A stretch of DNA of 57,572 nucleotides from an uncultured Pelagibacteraceae bacterium (lineage in GTDB: Bacteria > Pseudomonadota > Alphaproteobacteria > Pelagibacterales > Pelagibacteraceae). Every line of letters starts with the position of its first letter. Within the stretch, counting starts at the first letter, position 1. Where the stretch lies: assembly GCA_902591775.1 (NCBI GenBank), contig CACJBW010000006.1, positions 1 through 57,572 of the forward strand, given 5' to 3'. The notes beneath the pieces were generated by a model. The model worked only from the letters and a program-made list of their open reading frames with translations. It had not been told where the DNA came from and searched no databases. Below, in pieces: positions 34,794 to 45,389 of this stretch. The translations under genes were made by a program, and so were the position numbers.

Positions 34794-36899
34794 TTAACCG
34801 GCAATTACAGCAAGCAAAAGAAGAGCCACAATATTTGTAATTTTAATCATTGGATTAACAGCGGGCCCTGCAGTATCTTTATATGGATCACCAACAGTAT
34901 CACCAGTTACAGCAGCTTTATGAGCTTCTGAACCTTTTCCTCCAAATTTTCCGTCTTCAATATATTTCTTAGCATTATCCCAAGCTCCACCTCCTGCAGT
35001 CATTGAAACAGCAACAAATAGACCTGTTATAATAACTCCTAATAACATTGCTCCAAGAGATGATAATGCTGCTACTTGACCACCTATAAAATAAATTACC
35101 ACGTATAAAATAATTGGAGATAAAATCGGTAATAATGATGGTATTATCATTTCTTTGATTGCAGCTCTTGTTAGTAAATCAACAAGCTTACCATAATCAG
35201 GTTTAGCTTTCCTTTTCATAATACCAGGTATTTTTTTAAATTGCCTCCTAACTTCAATGACAACTGCACCACCTGCTCTACCCACTGCTTGCATACCCAT
35301 AGATCCGAATAAATAAGGAAGCATACCACCTATAAGCAGTCCAACAACTACGTAGGGATTAGATAAATCAAAAGTAACAGCTATACCTTCTAAATTTGAT
35401 CCTGCAACTTTTGAAAAATGTTTAATATCCTCTGTATATGCTGCAAAAAGAACTAATGCTCCAAGACCAGCAGATCCTATTGCATAACCTTTGGTTACTG
35501 CTTTTGTTGTATTACCAACTGCATCAAGAGCATCCGTAGTTTTACGAACATTTTTTGGAAGATTTGACATTTCAGCTATACCGCCAGCATTATCTGTAAC
35601 GGGACCATAAGCGTCTAAAGCAACAACCATACCAGCTAGTGCAAGCATTGTAGTGACAGCAATGGCAATACCATAAAGTCCAGCTATATGATTAGTCCAT
35701 AATATTCCCCCAACAATTATTAATGCCGGAACAGCTGTAGCCTCCATGGAAACCGCTAAACCTTGAATAACATTTGTACCATGGCCTGTTGTTGATGATT
35801 GAGCCACACTTTTAACAGGTCTGTAATCAGTCCCCGTATAATATTCTGTAATCCAAATTATTAATCCTGTTATAACTAAACCGATGATTCCACAAAAATA
35901 AAGACTTAAACCATTAAATGACTTTCCATTAGCCACATATTCTGTCGTAAAACCTATAACATGCTTGGTTATTGGAAATAGAATTACCAATGAACTAATA
36001 GCTGTTATTACAAATCCTTTATACATTGCTTTCATAATATTTTTATCACTACCAAGAGTAACAAAAAAAGTTCCAAGAATAGAAGTTAATATACAAGCAC
36101 CACCAATTGCTAAAGGATAGATCATCATATCAAAATCATTTACAAAGAAAATAGATGAAAGAACCATTGTAGCAACTATAGTGACAGCGTAAGTTTCAAA
36201 AAGATCAGCTGCCATGCCAGCACAATCTCCAACATTATCACCAACATTGTCAGCTATGACAGCTGGATTTCTTGGATCGTCCTCAGGTATACCAGCTTCA
36301 ACCTTACCTACTAAATCAGCACCAACGTCCGCTCCTTTAGTAAAAATTCCTCCACCCAGTCTTGCAAAAATTGAGATTAATGAGGCACCAAAGCCTAATG
36401 CAACTAAAGCATTAACTATTTCTCTCTCATCAACTCCATTCTTAACTAAAAAATAATAATATACAGCTATTGCAAGTAAAGCTAATCCAGCTACTAACAT
36501 ACCAGTTACGGCACCTGATTTAAATGCAATTGATAAACCACTAGCTAAACTTTTTCTTGATGCTTCAGCAGTTCTAACATTTGCTTGAACAGATACAATC
36601 ATACCTACGTAACCTGCAATACCTGATAATGCAGCACCAATGAAATAACCTATTCCAACTAAAGGACTGAACAATATTGTAATAACAATCAGAACTACAA
36701 CGCCAACAATTGCAATAGTTTTATACTGTCTATTTAAATATGCTCTAGCACCTTCCTGAATTGCAGATGCGATTTCTAACATTTTAGCATTTCCTGAGCT
36801 TGAATTTAAAATATTTCTTCCTGTTATAAAACCGTAAACGATGGATAATATTCCAGCCGCTATGATATAATACATTATTGTTTCAGTTGATGTGTTCAT
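34794..36899 (-). CDS. hppA: Membrane proton-translocating pyrophosphatase
   Basis: A 701-residue, about 16-helix pump using pyrophosphate hydrolysis to move H+. Signatures are [48 protein letters not shown] and [19 protein letters not shown]. In [10 protein letters not shown] the position that distinguishes subtypes is Lys, as in K+-independent enzymes. A ribosome site AAAGGA is just before the ATG at 36899. It marks the return to core sequence after the island. Confidence 0.96.
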   Translation of the reverse strand: MNTSTETIMYYIIAAGILSIVYGFITGRNILNSSSGNAKMLEIASAIQEGARAYLNRQYKTIAIVGVVVLIVITILFSPLVGIGYFIGAALSGIAGYVGMIVSVQANVRTAEASRKSLASGLSIAFKSGAVTGMLVAGLALLAIAVYYYFLVKNGVDEREIVNALVALGFGASLISIFARLGGGIFTKGADVGADLVGKVEAGIPEDDPRNPAVIADNVGDNVGDCAGMAADLFETYAVTIVATMVLSSIFFVNDFDMMIYPLAIGGACILTSILGTFFVTLGSDKNIMKAMYKGFVITAISSLVILFPITKHVIGFTTEYVANGKSFNGLSLYFCGIIGLVITGLIIWITEYYTGTDYRPVKSVAQSSTTGHGTNVIQGLAVSMEATAVPALIIVGGILWTNHIAGLYGIAIAVTTMLALAGMVVALDAYGPVTDNAGGIAEMSNLPKNVRKTTDALDAVGNTTKAVTKGYAIGSAGLGALVLFAAYTEDIKHFSKVAGSNLEGIAVTFDLSNPYVVVGLLIGGMLPYLFGSMGMQAVGRAGGAVVIEVRRQFKKIPGIMKRKAKPDYGKLVDLLTRAAIKEMIIPSLLPILSPIILYVVIYFIGGQVAALSSLGAMLLGVIITGLFVAVSMTAGGGAWDNAKKYIEDGKFGGKGSEAHKAAVTGDTVGDPYKDTAGPAVNPMIKITNIVALLLLAVIAG

Positions 36900-36973
36900 T
36901 GATTCCTTTGTTAATTAAAGTTATGAAAAATATGTAATACAAAATATGATATAAAACGCAATATTTAACTTTA

Positions 36974-37933
36974 TTAGAAATTGTGCGAATATCCTTCGTT
37001 AAATGTATGTTTTACTCGTTTATTACCATCAATAATTTCATTATTTTTTGCATCTTTAGTTAAATTGCCAATTAGTGTTACTTTCTGATTCATCTTTTTA
37101 AAAAATTTTTGAATATAATCTCTCTTTGATTTTGGGGATGTAAATATAATTTGATAGTCATCGCCCTTTGAAATGAAGTTGATCTTCTTTTTTTTTGATT
37201 TAGAAAGGAATTTTTTCAAATTTATCGAAATTGGGATTTTATTAAGTTCTACTTTATAAAATAATGCACTTTTATTGATTAATTTACTCAAATCTCCAAA
37301 TAAGCCATCTGAAATGTCAATTGAGGAATTTGCAAAGTTTAAAAGATTTGAACTGATCTTAATAGGTAAGTCAGGTAAATAATATTTTTTAATAAAATAA
37401 TTATATTTTTTTCTATTTAATAAAATATTTCTTTTTAAGATTTGTAATCCCAAGTAGCTATCACCAATGTTGCCAGTTACATATATATCATCACCATTAT
37501 TACATTTATTTCTTTGAACTATTTTTTTTGAATAACCTAATGACATTATTGTAAAGATTGTTCTTTTTGACTTTGTAGTATCACCGCCAGATAGTTTAAT
37601 ATCATATTTCATTTGTTCTTCTTTAAGACTTTTAGAAATAATATTGAGATTTTTTTTTGAAAAAGAATTTTTGTTTCCACTAGCGCCTATAAAAATGAAT
37701 TTTGGTTTTACACCCTTGCAATACAAATCTGATATTGAAGATCTTACTATTTTTTTTATAACTAAATCAGGCTTTTTAAAATTTAGGAAATGAACACCTT
37801 CCACATAAGTATCAATGGAAACAACAACGTTACGTTTTTTATCAAAAAAAACGTCATCATTTAGTTTTAATGCAGATGGGTTATTATAAGTTAATTTTTT
37901 AAAGTACTTTTGAATTAGAGCAAATTCATTCAT
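36974..37933 (-). CDS. thiL: Thiamine-monophosphate kinase
   Basis: A 319-residue ATP-dependent kinase making thiamine diphosphate. Motifs are LKLNDDVFFD, VVVSIDTYVEGVHF, KLSGGDTTKSKRT and SSIDISDGLFGDL. The usual DD-A pattern of the metal site is partly changed but recognisable. It overlaps nusB by 8 nt; the nusB-thiL pairing is widely conserved. It is the last gene of the minus-strand cluster. Confidence 0.9.
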   Translation of the reverse strand: MNEFALIQKYFKKLTYNNPSALKLNDDVFFDKKRNVVVSIDTYVEGVHFLNFKKPDLVIKKIVRSSISDLYCKGVKPKFIFIGASGNKNSFSKKNLNIISKSLKEEQMKYDIKLSGGDTTKSKRTIFTIMSLGYSKKIVQRNKCNNGDDIYVTGNIGDSYLGLQILKRNILLNRKKYNYFIKKYYLPDLPIKISSNLLNFANSSIDISDGLFGDLSKLINKSALFYKVELNKIPISINLKKFLSKSKKKKINFISKGDDYQIIFTSPKSKRDYIQKFFKKMNQKVTLIGNLTKDAKNNEIIDGNKRVKHTFNEGYSHNF

Positions 37934-38330
37934 TGATAATTCTAATTTTTTTTGAAATTTTATCTAACAATGCATTTAAATATTTAGTTTGCGAGTCATC
38001 AATAAAAAAATTTGATGCTTTCAAATATTCGTTAATAATAATTTTGATTGAAGTATTTGGTTTATATAAGAACTCAAAAATTGCACTTTTTATTATAATT
38101 TGAAAAACTTTATCCATATTTTTAATTTTTAAATCTTGCTCTAAATGATTATTAATTTCTTTATTAATTAACTCTTCTCTTTCTAAAGTTCCGTTCACTA
38201 TATCTTTTATGAATTTTTTAAATCTATGTTTAGGAAAAGTTATATTTTCCTCATTATTAAAAAGTTTTCCATAAAGTTTTTGTATAATTATTACTCTAGG
38301 ATTTCTTTGTGGAGAAAATTGAACTGTCAT
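37926..38330 (-). CDS. nusB: Transcription antitermination factor NusB
   Basis: A 134-residue all-helical protein binding boxA RNA in rRNA operons. The N-terminal RNPRVIIIQKLYGKLF replaces the usual R-x-x-A-x-Q-x-L-Y; later KDIVNGTLEREELI and FEFLYKPNTSIKIIINEYLKASNFF fit the family. It is separated from ribH by three bases in the common ribH-nusB-thiL order. Confidence 0.85.
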   Translation of the reverse strand: MTVQFSPQRNPRVIIIQKLYGKLFNNEENITFPKHRFKKFIKDIVNGTLEREELINKEINNHLEQDLKIKNMDKVFQIIIKSAIFEFLYKPNTSIKIIINEYLKASNFFIDDSQTKYLNALLDKISKKIRIINE

Positions 38331-38333
38331 AAT

Positions 38334-38720
38334 TTATTGAGAGAGAACAGACATAACTGCTTCTGCAGCCTCTGAGCCTTTTCTGCCGCGTTTATTAGCT
38401 TGTTTTTTGTTTAAGCAGGTGATTACACCATTCCCAATAGGTTTCTTAGATGTAATTGATAATGTCATTAATGCATCTGTAGTTGCTTTTGATATAAAAT
38501 CAAAATGAGGCGTTTGACCTTTAATTACACATCCTAAAGCAATAAAACCATTAAACTTATTTAAATTTTTTGATATTGTTACAGGTATCTCAAATGCACC
38601 AGGTACATTAATCACCTTTATAATACACTTATTTTTAATTTTATTTATTGCACTTTTTAATAAAGACCTAGCTATATTTTCATAATAATTTGCAACAACA
38701 ATTAGAATTTTTTTTTTCAC
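38334..38720 (-). CDS. ribH: 6,7-dimethyl-8-ribityllumazine synthase
   Basis: A 128-residue protein making the lumazine precursor of riboflavin. Features are VVANYYENIARSLL, VPGAFEIPVTI, ALGCVIKGQTPHFDFI (binding loop with catalytic His), GNGVITCLNKKQA and RGRKGSEAAEAVM. It is slightly shorter than the usual 150 residues. Overlap with the ribB-like gene is 4 nt. Confidence 0.94.
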   Translation of the reverse strand: MKKKILIVVANYYENIARSLLKSAINKIKNKCIIKVINVPGAFEIPVTISKNLNKFNGFIALGCVIKGQTPHFDFISKATTDALMTLSITSKKPIGNGVITCLNKKQANKRGRKGSEAAEAVMSVLSQ

Positions 38721-39832
38721 TTTATAATTTCCTGTTTTTTAATTTTTATTCCATAACCTTCTAAACCTATCACTTTTTTTTTAGATCTAGTAACAAGTAT
38801 CATATTTTTAATATTTAAAGATTTAATAATTTGAGCCCCTATACCATAATTTCTAATCAATTTATCATGTCCTTTTTTGTAAAAAGTTTTACTTTTATAC
38901 TGTTTAAGTGTTTGAGTTACTGATTTTAAATTAGGGTCTCTTATAAATACAAGAACACAATTATTATATTTTTTAAAATATGAGATTGTTTTATCAAATG
39001 AATTTGGCAGTTTTTGATTAATTAAATAATTTTGAACTACATTAGATGATATTACTCTTAGTCTAGGAACAATTCCTTTCTTTAAGGTTCCTTTTATCAA
39101 TGCAAAGTTTTCCGACCCATCAAGTACATTTTCAAATACTTTTATTTTAAATTTTTGTTTTTGAACAATTATAGAAGAAGTTTTTTTTAATTTAACAAGT
39201 TTCTCTCTCTTTAACCTATAAGCAATTAAATCTTCAATCTTACCTATTTTAAGTTTATGTTTTTTAGCAAAATTAAATAATGTTCTGCCAGTAGCCATTT
39301 TTCCATCTTCTGCCATAATTTCACAAATAACAGCTGAATTATTTTTTTTAGCAAGTTTTGAAATATCAACTGATGCCTCAGTATGCCCTGCTCTAACAAG
39401 TACACCTCCATCTCTTGCTATAACTGGAAAAACATGTCCTGGAGATACAATATCATTTTTTTTTGCGTTTTTATTTGATGCAGCCTTAATTGTTCTAGCA
39501 CGATCATAGGCCGATATACCTGTTGTAACGCCTTTTTTAGCTTCTATAGAGTAAGTAAAGGCTGTTTTGCTTCTGGATTGATTTATTGGAGAAGCCAGAG
39601 TTAATCCAATTTTTTTTGATTGTGCACTATCCATTGCTAAACAAATTAATCCTCTTGCATGTTTGGCCATGAAATTAATATGAATAGGATTGACAGCTGA
39701 TGTGGAAATTACTAAATCACCTTCATTTTCCATTTCTTCATGTTTGCTCTCGTCATCAACAAGAATATACATTCCATTTTTCTTAACTGTCTTAATTATG
39801 CTTTCTATTGAGCTAAAATTATTTTTTTTCAT
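38717..39832 (-). CDS. ribB: 3,4-dihydroxy-2-butanone 4-phosphate synthase with degenerate RibA-like domain (RibBX)
   Basis: A 371-residue protein. The N-terminal 1-205 is a complete RibB: VDDESKHEEMENEGDLV, FMAKHARGLIC, SYDRARTI-like SAYDRARTIKAA, SPGHVFPVIARDGGVLVRAGHTEAS. The C-terminal 215-371 follows GTP cyclohydrolase II (YGIGAQIIKSL, GLEGYGIKI) but lacks the zinc cysteines and the EGRGIGL site. It should therefore make butanone phosphate only. This matches the RibBX arrangement known in alphaproteobacteria. It overlaps ribE by 14 nt. Confidence 0.88.
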   Translation of the reverse strand: MKKNNFSSIESIIKTVKKNGMYILVDDESKHEEMENEGDLVISTSAVNPIHINFMAKHARGLICLAMDSAQSKKIGLTLASPINQSRSKTAFTYSIEAKKGVTTGISAYDRARTIKAASNKNAKKNDIVSPGHVFPVIARDGGVLVRAGHTEASVDISKLAKKNNSAVICEIMAEDGKMATGRTLFNFAKKHKLKIGKIEDLIAYRLKREKLVKLKKTSSIIVQKQKFKIKVFENVLDGSENFALIKGTLKKGIVPRLRVISSNVVQNYLINQKLPNSFDKTISYFKKYNNCVLVFIRDPNLKSVTQTLKQYKSKTFYKKGHDKLIRNYGIGAQIIKSLNIKNMILVTRSKKKVIGLEGYGIKIKKQEIIK

Positions 39833-40412
39833 TGATAAATTTTTTTACATATTTTGACATAATGTCAATCTCGACATTAACCAAATCATTTTTTTTCAAT
39901 TTGATTAAATTAGTTAGTTTTAATGTGTGAGGAATAATCCATATTTCAAAAGAACTCCTTTTTATTTTTGATATTGTTAGTGATACCCCATTTATTAGTA
40001 TAGAAGCTTTTTCTACCAATTGCTTCTTAAGTGATTTCGTTATTTTAAATTCAAAAATATTTGATTTATCCACTTTCTTAATACTTTTTACAGAACAAAC
40101 TGTATCAACATGACCCTGGCAGATATGTCCTGAAATATTATCACCAAATTTTAGTGGTTTTTCTAAATTAATTTCATCTCCAATTTTAATATTTCTAAAT
40201 TTAGATTTAGCCAACGTTTCATTTGAAAGATAAAATTCTAAAGTCTTATTTTTATAAGAAATTAAAGTAAGACAAACTCCATCACAAGAAATTGAAATCC
40301 CAAGATTTTTATTTGAAACTTTCAATGAAGATTTTATGAATAAATTAACTCCCTTTTTTCTTTTTTTGACTCCGTTAATTTTGCCTTTATTAAATATAAT
40401 TCCATTAAACAT
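39819..40412 (-). CDS. ribE: Riboflavin synthase alpha chain
   Basis: A 197-residue protein with two lumazine-binding repeats. It starts MFNGIIFNKGKI (the MFTGI-type start), SISCDGVCLTLIS, GHICQGHVDTVC, then in repeat two ASILINGVSLTISK and IIPHTLKLTNL. It dismutates two lumazines into riboflavin. It lies one base after ribD. Confidence 0.92.
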   Translation of the reverse strand: MFNGIIFNKGKINGVKKRKKGVNLFIKSSLKVSNKNLGISISCDGVCLTLISYKNKTLEFYLSNETLAKSKFRNIKIGDEINLEKPLKFGDNISGHICQGHVDTVCSVKSIKKVDKSNIFEFKITKSLKKQLVEKASILINGVSLTISKIKRSSFEIWIIPHTLKLTNLIKLKKNDLVNVEIDIMSKYVKKFINEKK

Positions 40413-40413
40413 T

Positions 40414-41511
40414 TTAGTAATAGTGAGTAAGTGTATCTTTATCTAAATATGTATTTATTTTTTTTTTATTTTTATAGTTTTTATTAATCATTTTTATTAG
40501 CGAAGATATATTAATTTTATCTCTATTAGAGATTATTTTGTCGCTTTTAAAGAAGTAGAATTCATTTAATAAATTTTCATTAAGAAAATTAGTCATTAAA
40601 TCTTTGCCTGTCTCCACTAATAACCTATGAAGTCCTAATGTATAAAGTTTTTGACTAATTTTTCTAAGATTAAAATTCAGATTGTTATTAACATTTTGAT
40701 AAATAAGCTTTACACCTCTATTTTTTAATAATCTAATTTTTGAGATATTTTTAGAGCAGTGAAATATAATTAATTTATTTTTTGATGAATTTTTAATTAC
40801 ATAAGAATTAATTTTTATTTTTAAATTCTTATCTATTACAACTATAGTAGGTGAAAATTTCTCTAATCCATTTAATCTACAATTAAGTTTAGGGTTATCT
40901 GTATTAATAGTTTTGTAAGAAGTTAATATTGCATGATTTTGAAATCTTAATATATGCGAAACATTTCTTGAATGTTCATTTGTTATCGGAGTATTGTTTT
41001 TTAAAATATTTAAATTTGATGAACTTGCAATCTTTCCAATTATATAAGGGGCTTTGTTAGATCTTATATAATTATATTCATTGTAGAGGTTCTTAACGTT
41101 TTTTTTTTGTAGCCCAGATATTGCAACTATTTTTTTAGACTTTAAAATTTTTTTAGTTTTATTAAATGTTCGTAAATCTTTATCCTCAATTGAATAATAA
41201 ACTTTCTTAACTTTATTTTTTATTATTGCATTTGTGCAAGGAGGTGTTATCCCTTGATGAGAACAGGGCTCAAGTGTCGAGTAAAGTGATGTTCCTTTGT
41301 TATATCTATTTTTATTTAAAGCAATACTTTCTGCGTGTGGTCTACCTCCATTATTAGTAGTTGCAAAGGACAAGATTTTATTATTTTTTACAATTACACA
41401 ACCAACTGATGGATTTGTCCCAGTTAAATACTTATTATTCTCTGCTATGTTTATAGCAAAGTTCATAATTTTTTTATCTGATGATTTATAATTATCTTTT
41501 TTTAAAGACAT
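40414..41511 (-). CDS. ribD: Bifunctional deaminase/reductase RibD
   Basis: I take ATG 41511, giving 365 residues and a 20-nt overlap with nrdR; a longer frame to 41583 would overlap nrdR by 92 nt and has no conserved sequence. The deaminase domain has [11 protein letters not shown] and [16 protein letters not shown] (zinc ligands His, Cys, Cys). The C-terminal reductase domain is diverged but shows [14 protein letters not shown]. It catalyses steps 2 and 3 of riboflavin synthesis. Confidence 0.9.
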   Translation of the reverse strand: MSLKKDNYKSSDKKIMNFAINIAENNKYLTGTNPSVGCVIVKNNKILSFATTNNGGRPHAESIALNKNRYNKGTSLYSTLEPCSHQGITPPCTNAIIKNKVKKVYYSIEDKDLRTFNKTKKILKSKKIVAISGLQKKNVKNLYNEYNYIRSNKAPYIIGKIASSSNLNILKNNTPITNEHSRNVSHILRFQNHAILTSYKTINTDNPKLNCRLNGLEKFSPTIVVIDKNLKIKINSYVIKNSSKNKLIIFHCSKNISKIRLLKNRGVKLIYQNVNNNLNFNLRKISQKLYTLGLHRLLVETGKDLMTNFLNENLLNEFYFFKSDKIISNRDKINISSLIKMINKNYKNKKKINTYLDKDTLTHYY

Positions 41512-41950
41512 CAATTCTATCCACAAATTGAACAAAGTCTTTTTCTTCTCTGAAGTTTCTATAGACTGATGCAAATCGGACATATGCTACAGGATCAAGC
41601 TCTTTTAAACCCTCCATAACCATTGTACCAATCGTATTAGATGAAATTTCGCTCTGACCTAATTCTTCTAATGATCTACTAATTTTAGAGATAAATTTTT
41701 CTGCTGTCTCAGTATCAATAGGTCTTTTCTTTAAGGCGACATAAATTGATTTTGAAAGTTTTTCTCTATCAAAAGATGATTTTCTTCCGTTTTTTTTAAC
41801 TACTGTAATTTCTCTAAATTGAACTCTTTCAAATGTTGTAAATCTTTCACCACAGCTACAGAGTCTTCTTCTTCTAATTGCAGTTCCATCTTCTGTAGGT
41901 CTTGAATCAACTACTGAAGTGTCACCTTTTTTACTGCATGGACAAATCAT
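41492..41950 (-). CDS. nrdR: Transcriptional repressor NrdR (variant zinc knuckles)
   Basis: A 152-residue regulator of ribonucleotide reductase genes. [25 protein letters not shown], the ATP-cone [17 protein letters not shown] and [15 protein letters not shown] match NrdR well. The zinc ribbon is unusual: the first knuckle reads MICPCSKK and the second LCSCGERF, where other NrdR have CxxC, so one residue is missing in each. The reading frame is intact. Regulation of nucleotide reduction is inferred from the family. Confidence 0.88.
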   Translation of the reverse strand: MICPCSKKGDTSVVDSRPTEDGTAIRRRRLCSCGERFTTFERVQFREITVVKKNGRKSSFDREKLSKSIYVALKKRPIDTETAEKFISKISRSLEELGQSEISSNTIGTMVMEGLKELDPVAYVRFASVYRNFREEKDFVQFVDRIDVFKKR

Positions 41951-41958
41951 AAATTAAT

Positions 41959-43269
41959 TTAGCCTAAGTGTTTATAGATAGGGAAATTAGAACAAAGACT
42001 CACAACTTCTTTTCTTACTTCATCTTCTGTTTTAGAGTTATCTCCAGGGCTTTCTGCCAATCCTTTTATTGTTTTTGTAATTAAATCACCTACTATTTGA
42101 AATTCTTTTAAACCAAATCCTCTTGTTGTAGCTGCCTGCGATCCAAGTCTTATACCAGAGGTTATCATTGGGCTTTCACTATCAAATGGAATACCATTTT
42201 TATTGCATGTTATATTAGCCCTAGAAAGGCTTTCTGCAGCAACATTGCCTTTTACATTAAAAGGTCTTAGGTCAACTAACATTAAATGTGTATCAGTTCC
42301 ACCTGAATAAATTTTAAAACCATTATTTTTTAATGTTTCAGCTAAAATCTTTGCATTTGCTAGAACAGTTTTTATATAATCTTTAAAACCAGGTTTTAAT
42401 GCTTCTTTAAATCCAACTGCTTTAGCAGCTATAATATGCATAAGTGGTCCTCCTTGGTATCCAGGAAAAACTGCTGTGTTAAATTTTTTAGATAGATCTT
42501 CGTGGTTAGTTAAAATAATTCCACCTCTAGCACTTCTAAAAACTTTATGTGTAGTTGATGTAACAACATGAGCATAGTCACATGGATTTGGATATCCCTT
42601 ACCAGCAACCAAACCAGAAAAATGAGCCATGTCAACCATTAAGTATGCTCCAACTTTATCAGCTATTTCTCTAAATCTTTTAAAATCAATAACTCTTGAA
42701 TAAGCACTACCACCAGCAATTATAAGTTTAGGCTTATGTTCAAGCGCAAGTTTTTCAACATTGTCATAATCAATAAGTTCAGATTCTTTATCAACCTCAT
42801 AGCCAATTGCATTAAACCATTTACCTGACATAGAAATTTTCAGACCATGAGTAATGTGTCCTCCTGAATTCAAACTCATTCCCATAAAAGTATCACCTGG
42901 TTTTAACAAAGCTAAAAAAACAGCACCGTTAGCCTGTGCCCCTGAGTGAGGTTGAGCGTTAGCAAATTTACAATTAAATAATTTTTTAAGTCTATCTATA
43001 GCTAATTGTTCAGCTACATCAACATGTTCACAACCATTATAGTATCTTTTGCCTGGGTAGCCTTCGGCATACTTATTTGTTAGTACTGAGCCTTGAGCTT
43101 CAAGTACTGCTTGAGATACAATATTTTCAGATGCAATTAATTCTATATGATTTTGTTGTCTTACTAACTCATCATTAATGGCTTTATAAATTTCAGGATC
43201 ACTATCTAATAAACTTTTTTCAAAAAAGTCTTTGTACTCACTGTTTAAATATTTTGTTTCACTTGACAT
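41959..43269 (-). CDS. glyA: Serine hydroxymethyltransferase
   Basis: A 436-residue PLP enzyme interconverting serine and glycine with tetrahydrofolate. Motifs are [43 protein letters not shown], and [15 protein letters not shown] with the PLP lysine (STTHKV). Glycine and one-carbon units link it to sarcosine oxidase at the right edge. It lies eight bases upstream of nrdR and five after rpiB. Confidence 0.97.
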   Translation of the reverse strand: MSSETKYLNSEYKDFFEKSLLDSDPEIYKAINDELVRQQNHIELIASENIVSQAVLEAQGSVLTNKYAEGYPGKRYYNGCEHVDVAEQLAIDRLKKLFNCKFANAQPHSGAQANGAVFLALLKPGDTFMGMSLNSGGHITHGLKISMSGKWFNAIGYEVDKESELIDYDNVEKLALEHKPKLIIAGGSAYSRVIDFKRFREIADKVGAYLMVDMAHFSGLVAGKGYPNPCDYAHVVTSTTHKVFRSARGGIILTNHEDLSKKFNTAVFPGYQGGPLMHIIAAKAVGFKEALKPGFKDYIKTVLANAKILAETLKNNGFKIYSGGTDTHLMLVDLRPFNVKGNVAAESLSRANITCNKNGIPFDSESPMITSGIRLGSQAATTRGFGLKEFQIVGDLITKTIKGLAESPGDNSKTEDEVRKEVVSLCSNFPIYKHLG

Positions 43270-43274
43270 AATCT

Positions 43275-43694
43275 TTATATTTTTTTAACTCTTTTTAAGT
43301 GTCTTCCACCCTCAAACTTAGTATTTAAGAATGCATTTATACATTTAAAGGCTAAATTTTTACTAATCAACCTTTCTCCTAATGTAATAACATTTGCATC
43401 ATTATGCAATCTAGATAATTTAGCGTTTTTTACCGAATAACATAATGCCGCTCTTATATTTTTATGCTTATTAGCTGTCATTGCCATACCCATACCCGAA
43501 CCACATACTAAAATACCAATATTCTCTTTTTTTATCTTTTTTGATAATTTATGGGCATAATCTGGATAGTTTACTGATTTTTTTGAATGCTCTGGACCTA
43601 AATCTAATACTTCAAATTTTGAAGAAAATTTCTTTTTAATACTCTCTTTTAAATTAAATCCAGCGTGATCAGATGCGATATAAATTTTTTTCAA
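43275..43694 (-). CDS. rpiB: Ribose 5-phosphate isomerase B
   Basis: A 139-residue isomerase between ribulose- and ribose-5-phosphate. Signatures are [33 protein letters not shown] (with active-site Cys) and [20 protein letters not shown]. rpiB-glyA-nrdR-rib is the standard alphaproteobacterial order. The gene follows the hydroxylase-like gene by one base. Confidence 0.95.
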   Translation of the reverse strand: MKKIYIASDHAGFNLKESIKKKFSSKFEVLDLGPEHSKKSVNYPDYAHKLSKKIKKENIGILVCGSGMGMAMTANKHKNIRAALCYSVKNAKLSRLHNDANVITLGERLISKNLAFKCINAFLNTKFEGGRHLKRVKKI

Positions 43695-43695
43695 A

Positions 43696-44340
43696 TTAAT
43701 TAAATTTATAATCTAAAACACATGCAACTAGGTGTATTCTATTTTCCTCTCCACCATTAAATGCATTATGATATTTTGTATTGTTAGTAACCCAAACTGA
43801 TCCATCAGCAGGCATATGCTTAGCTACATTATCAATAACCATTAAGCATCCAGGATTTGTGATAATTGGTATATGCAATCTAGGTTCTGGGTCTCTATGC
43901 CAGCTCAATGTTGATCTTGGTTCTTTTAATAAAATTCTTACTCTGCCTAATTTATATTTGGATGACAGAACATCATAAACTTCTTTAAAATAAGTATTTT
44001 CGTAGTCTCTTATGAATTCACTGTATTTAGACTCATCTATATCCACATCTCTTGAAACTTCTTTTCCAGATTTATCTGGTTTAGTCCAATAAACACCTCG
44101 AGCTTTACTACCTTTTATTGAATCAGGGTCTCCTGGTATTTGTGTCAATGAAATTGCACCAAAATTAGTTACACCACCACCATCATCAAATTTTTTAATT
44201 TGTATGATTTGGTTATAAGCATCTTGAAGCTTATCAATGTCAAATTGTATAGTCTGTTTTTGAAAATCACTAAAGTCTAAAACTCTATCAGTTTGATTAT
44301 GTAAGTTTAAGTTTACAATTTTATCTTTATTGTTGATCAT
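43696..44340 (-). CDS. Aspartyl/asparaginyl beta-hydroxylase-like protein
   Basis: A 214-residue protein of the cupin/2-oxoglutarate dioxygenase type. Residues SWHRDPEPRLHIPI contain the HxD iron pair and NTKYHNAFNGGEENRIHLV the distal His and the Arg that would bind 2-oxoglutarate; PGCLMVIDN lies between. It heads the rpiB-glyA-nrdR operon on the minus strand. Its substrate is unknown and it is not obviously linked to the neighbours' pathways. Confidence 0.78.
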   Translation of the reverse strand: MINNKDKIVNLNLHNQTDRVLDFSDFQKQTIQFDIDKLQDAYNQIIQIKKFDDGGGVTNFGAISLTQIPGDPDSIKGSKARGVYWTKPDKSGKEVSRDVDIDESKYSEFIRDYENTYFKEVYDVLSSKYKLGRVRILLKEPRSTLSWHRDPEPRLHIPIITNPGCLMVIDNVAKHMPADGSVWVTNNTKYHNAFNGGEENRIHLVACVLDYKFN

Positions 44341-44408
44341 GGAGATTGTTTTCTACTCATTTATATATATATTTGTATAATAGATTTTGTCGCATAATAA
44401 AATACAAT

Positions 44409-45389
44409 ATGATTACAGGTAAATATCCAAATTTAAGGCTTAGAAGATCAAGAAAATATGCCTGGTCTAGAAAATTAGTCCAAGAAAGTTCTTTATCTTA
44501 TAGTGATTTGATCTTGCCAATATTCTTGATTGAGGGAAAAAATAAAAAAGAATCAATAAGATCTATGCCAAATATATTTAGGTATAGTGTAGATAAACTA
44601 AATACAGTTGTAGGAAAAGCAATTAAAAAAGGAATACCTATGGTTGCTCTATTTCCATACATAAGTCCAACCAAAAAAGACGAAAAAGGTTCAGAAGCAT
44701 TAAATCCAGACAATTTAGTTTGCAGAGGAATTAAGTTCATTAAAAATAAATTTGAGAATAAAATTGGTATTATGTGTGATGTAGCCCTAGATCCTTACAC
44801 TTCTCATGGCCATGATGGATTATTAAAGAAGAATAATATTCTAAATGATATAACTGTAGAAATACTTACCAGACAAGCAGTACTACAAGCCAAAATGGGA
44901 TGTGATGTTATAGCACCTTCAGATATGATGGATGGCAGAATTGGTAAAATTCGATCAGCATTAGATAAAAATAATTTAAATGAAGTGCAAATATTGTCAT
45001 ATGCAGTTAAATTTTCATCTAGCTTTTATGGACCATTTAGAGACGCTGTTGGATCAAAGAAATTACTAAAAGGTAATAAAAAAACATACCAAATGGATTT
45101 TAGAAATTCAGACGAATCTTTGAGAGAAGTTTCATTAGATATAAAAGAAGGTGCTGATATGGTCATGGTTAAACCTGGTATGCCCTATCTTGATATAATA
45201 AAAAAAGTAAAAGATAATTTTAAAATACCAGTATTTGCATATCAAGTTTCTGGTGAATACAGTTTGATAATGAATGGAATTAATAAAAAATTAATTGATA
45301 AAGCTTCAATAAAAGAGTCTCTTATTTCGTTTAAAAGAGCTGGAGCAAACGGTATTGTAACTTATTTTGCCGATCAAATTGATCTTTAA
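44409..45389 (+). CDS. hemB: Delta-aminolevulinic acid dehydratase (Asp-rich type)
   Basis: A 326-residue enzyme making porphobilinogen for haem. I chose ATG 44409; the frame can be extended to a TTG at 44346 without conserved sequence. Motifs are NLRLRRSRKYAWSRKLVQE, FLIEGKNKKESIRSMPNI, VALDPYTSHGHDG (aspartate-rich metal site, so Mg2+-type rather than zinc-cysteine), SFYGPFRDAVGSK and MVKPGMPYLDII with catalytic Lys. It is divergent from the hydroxylase gene. Confidence 0.94.
   Translation: MITGKYPNLRLRRSRKYAWSRKLVQESSLSYSDLILPIFLIEGKNKKESIRSMPNIFRYSVDKLNTVVGKAIKKGIPMVALFPYISPTKKDEKGSEALNPDNLVCRGIKFIKNKFENKIGIMCDVALDPYTSHGHDGLLKKNNILNDITVEILTRQAVLQAKMGCDVIAPSDMMDGRIGKIRSALDKNNLNEVQILSYAVKFSSSFYGPFRDAVGSKKLLKGNKKTYQMDFRNSDESLREVSLDIKEGADMVMVKPGMPYLDIIKKVKDNFKIPVFAYQVSGEYSLIMNGINKKLIDKASIKESLISFKRAGANGIVTYFADQIDL

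Noticed and set aside
41512..41583. Longer start of ribD
   Set aside because: It would overlap nrdR by 92 nt and adds sequence unlike RibD; ATG 41511 fits the family.
44346..44408. Longer start of hemB from TTG
   Set aside because: The 21 added residues are not HemB-like; ATG 44409 gives the typical start.
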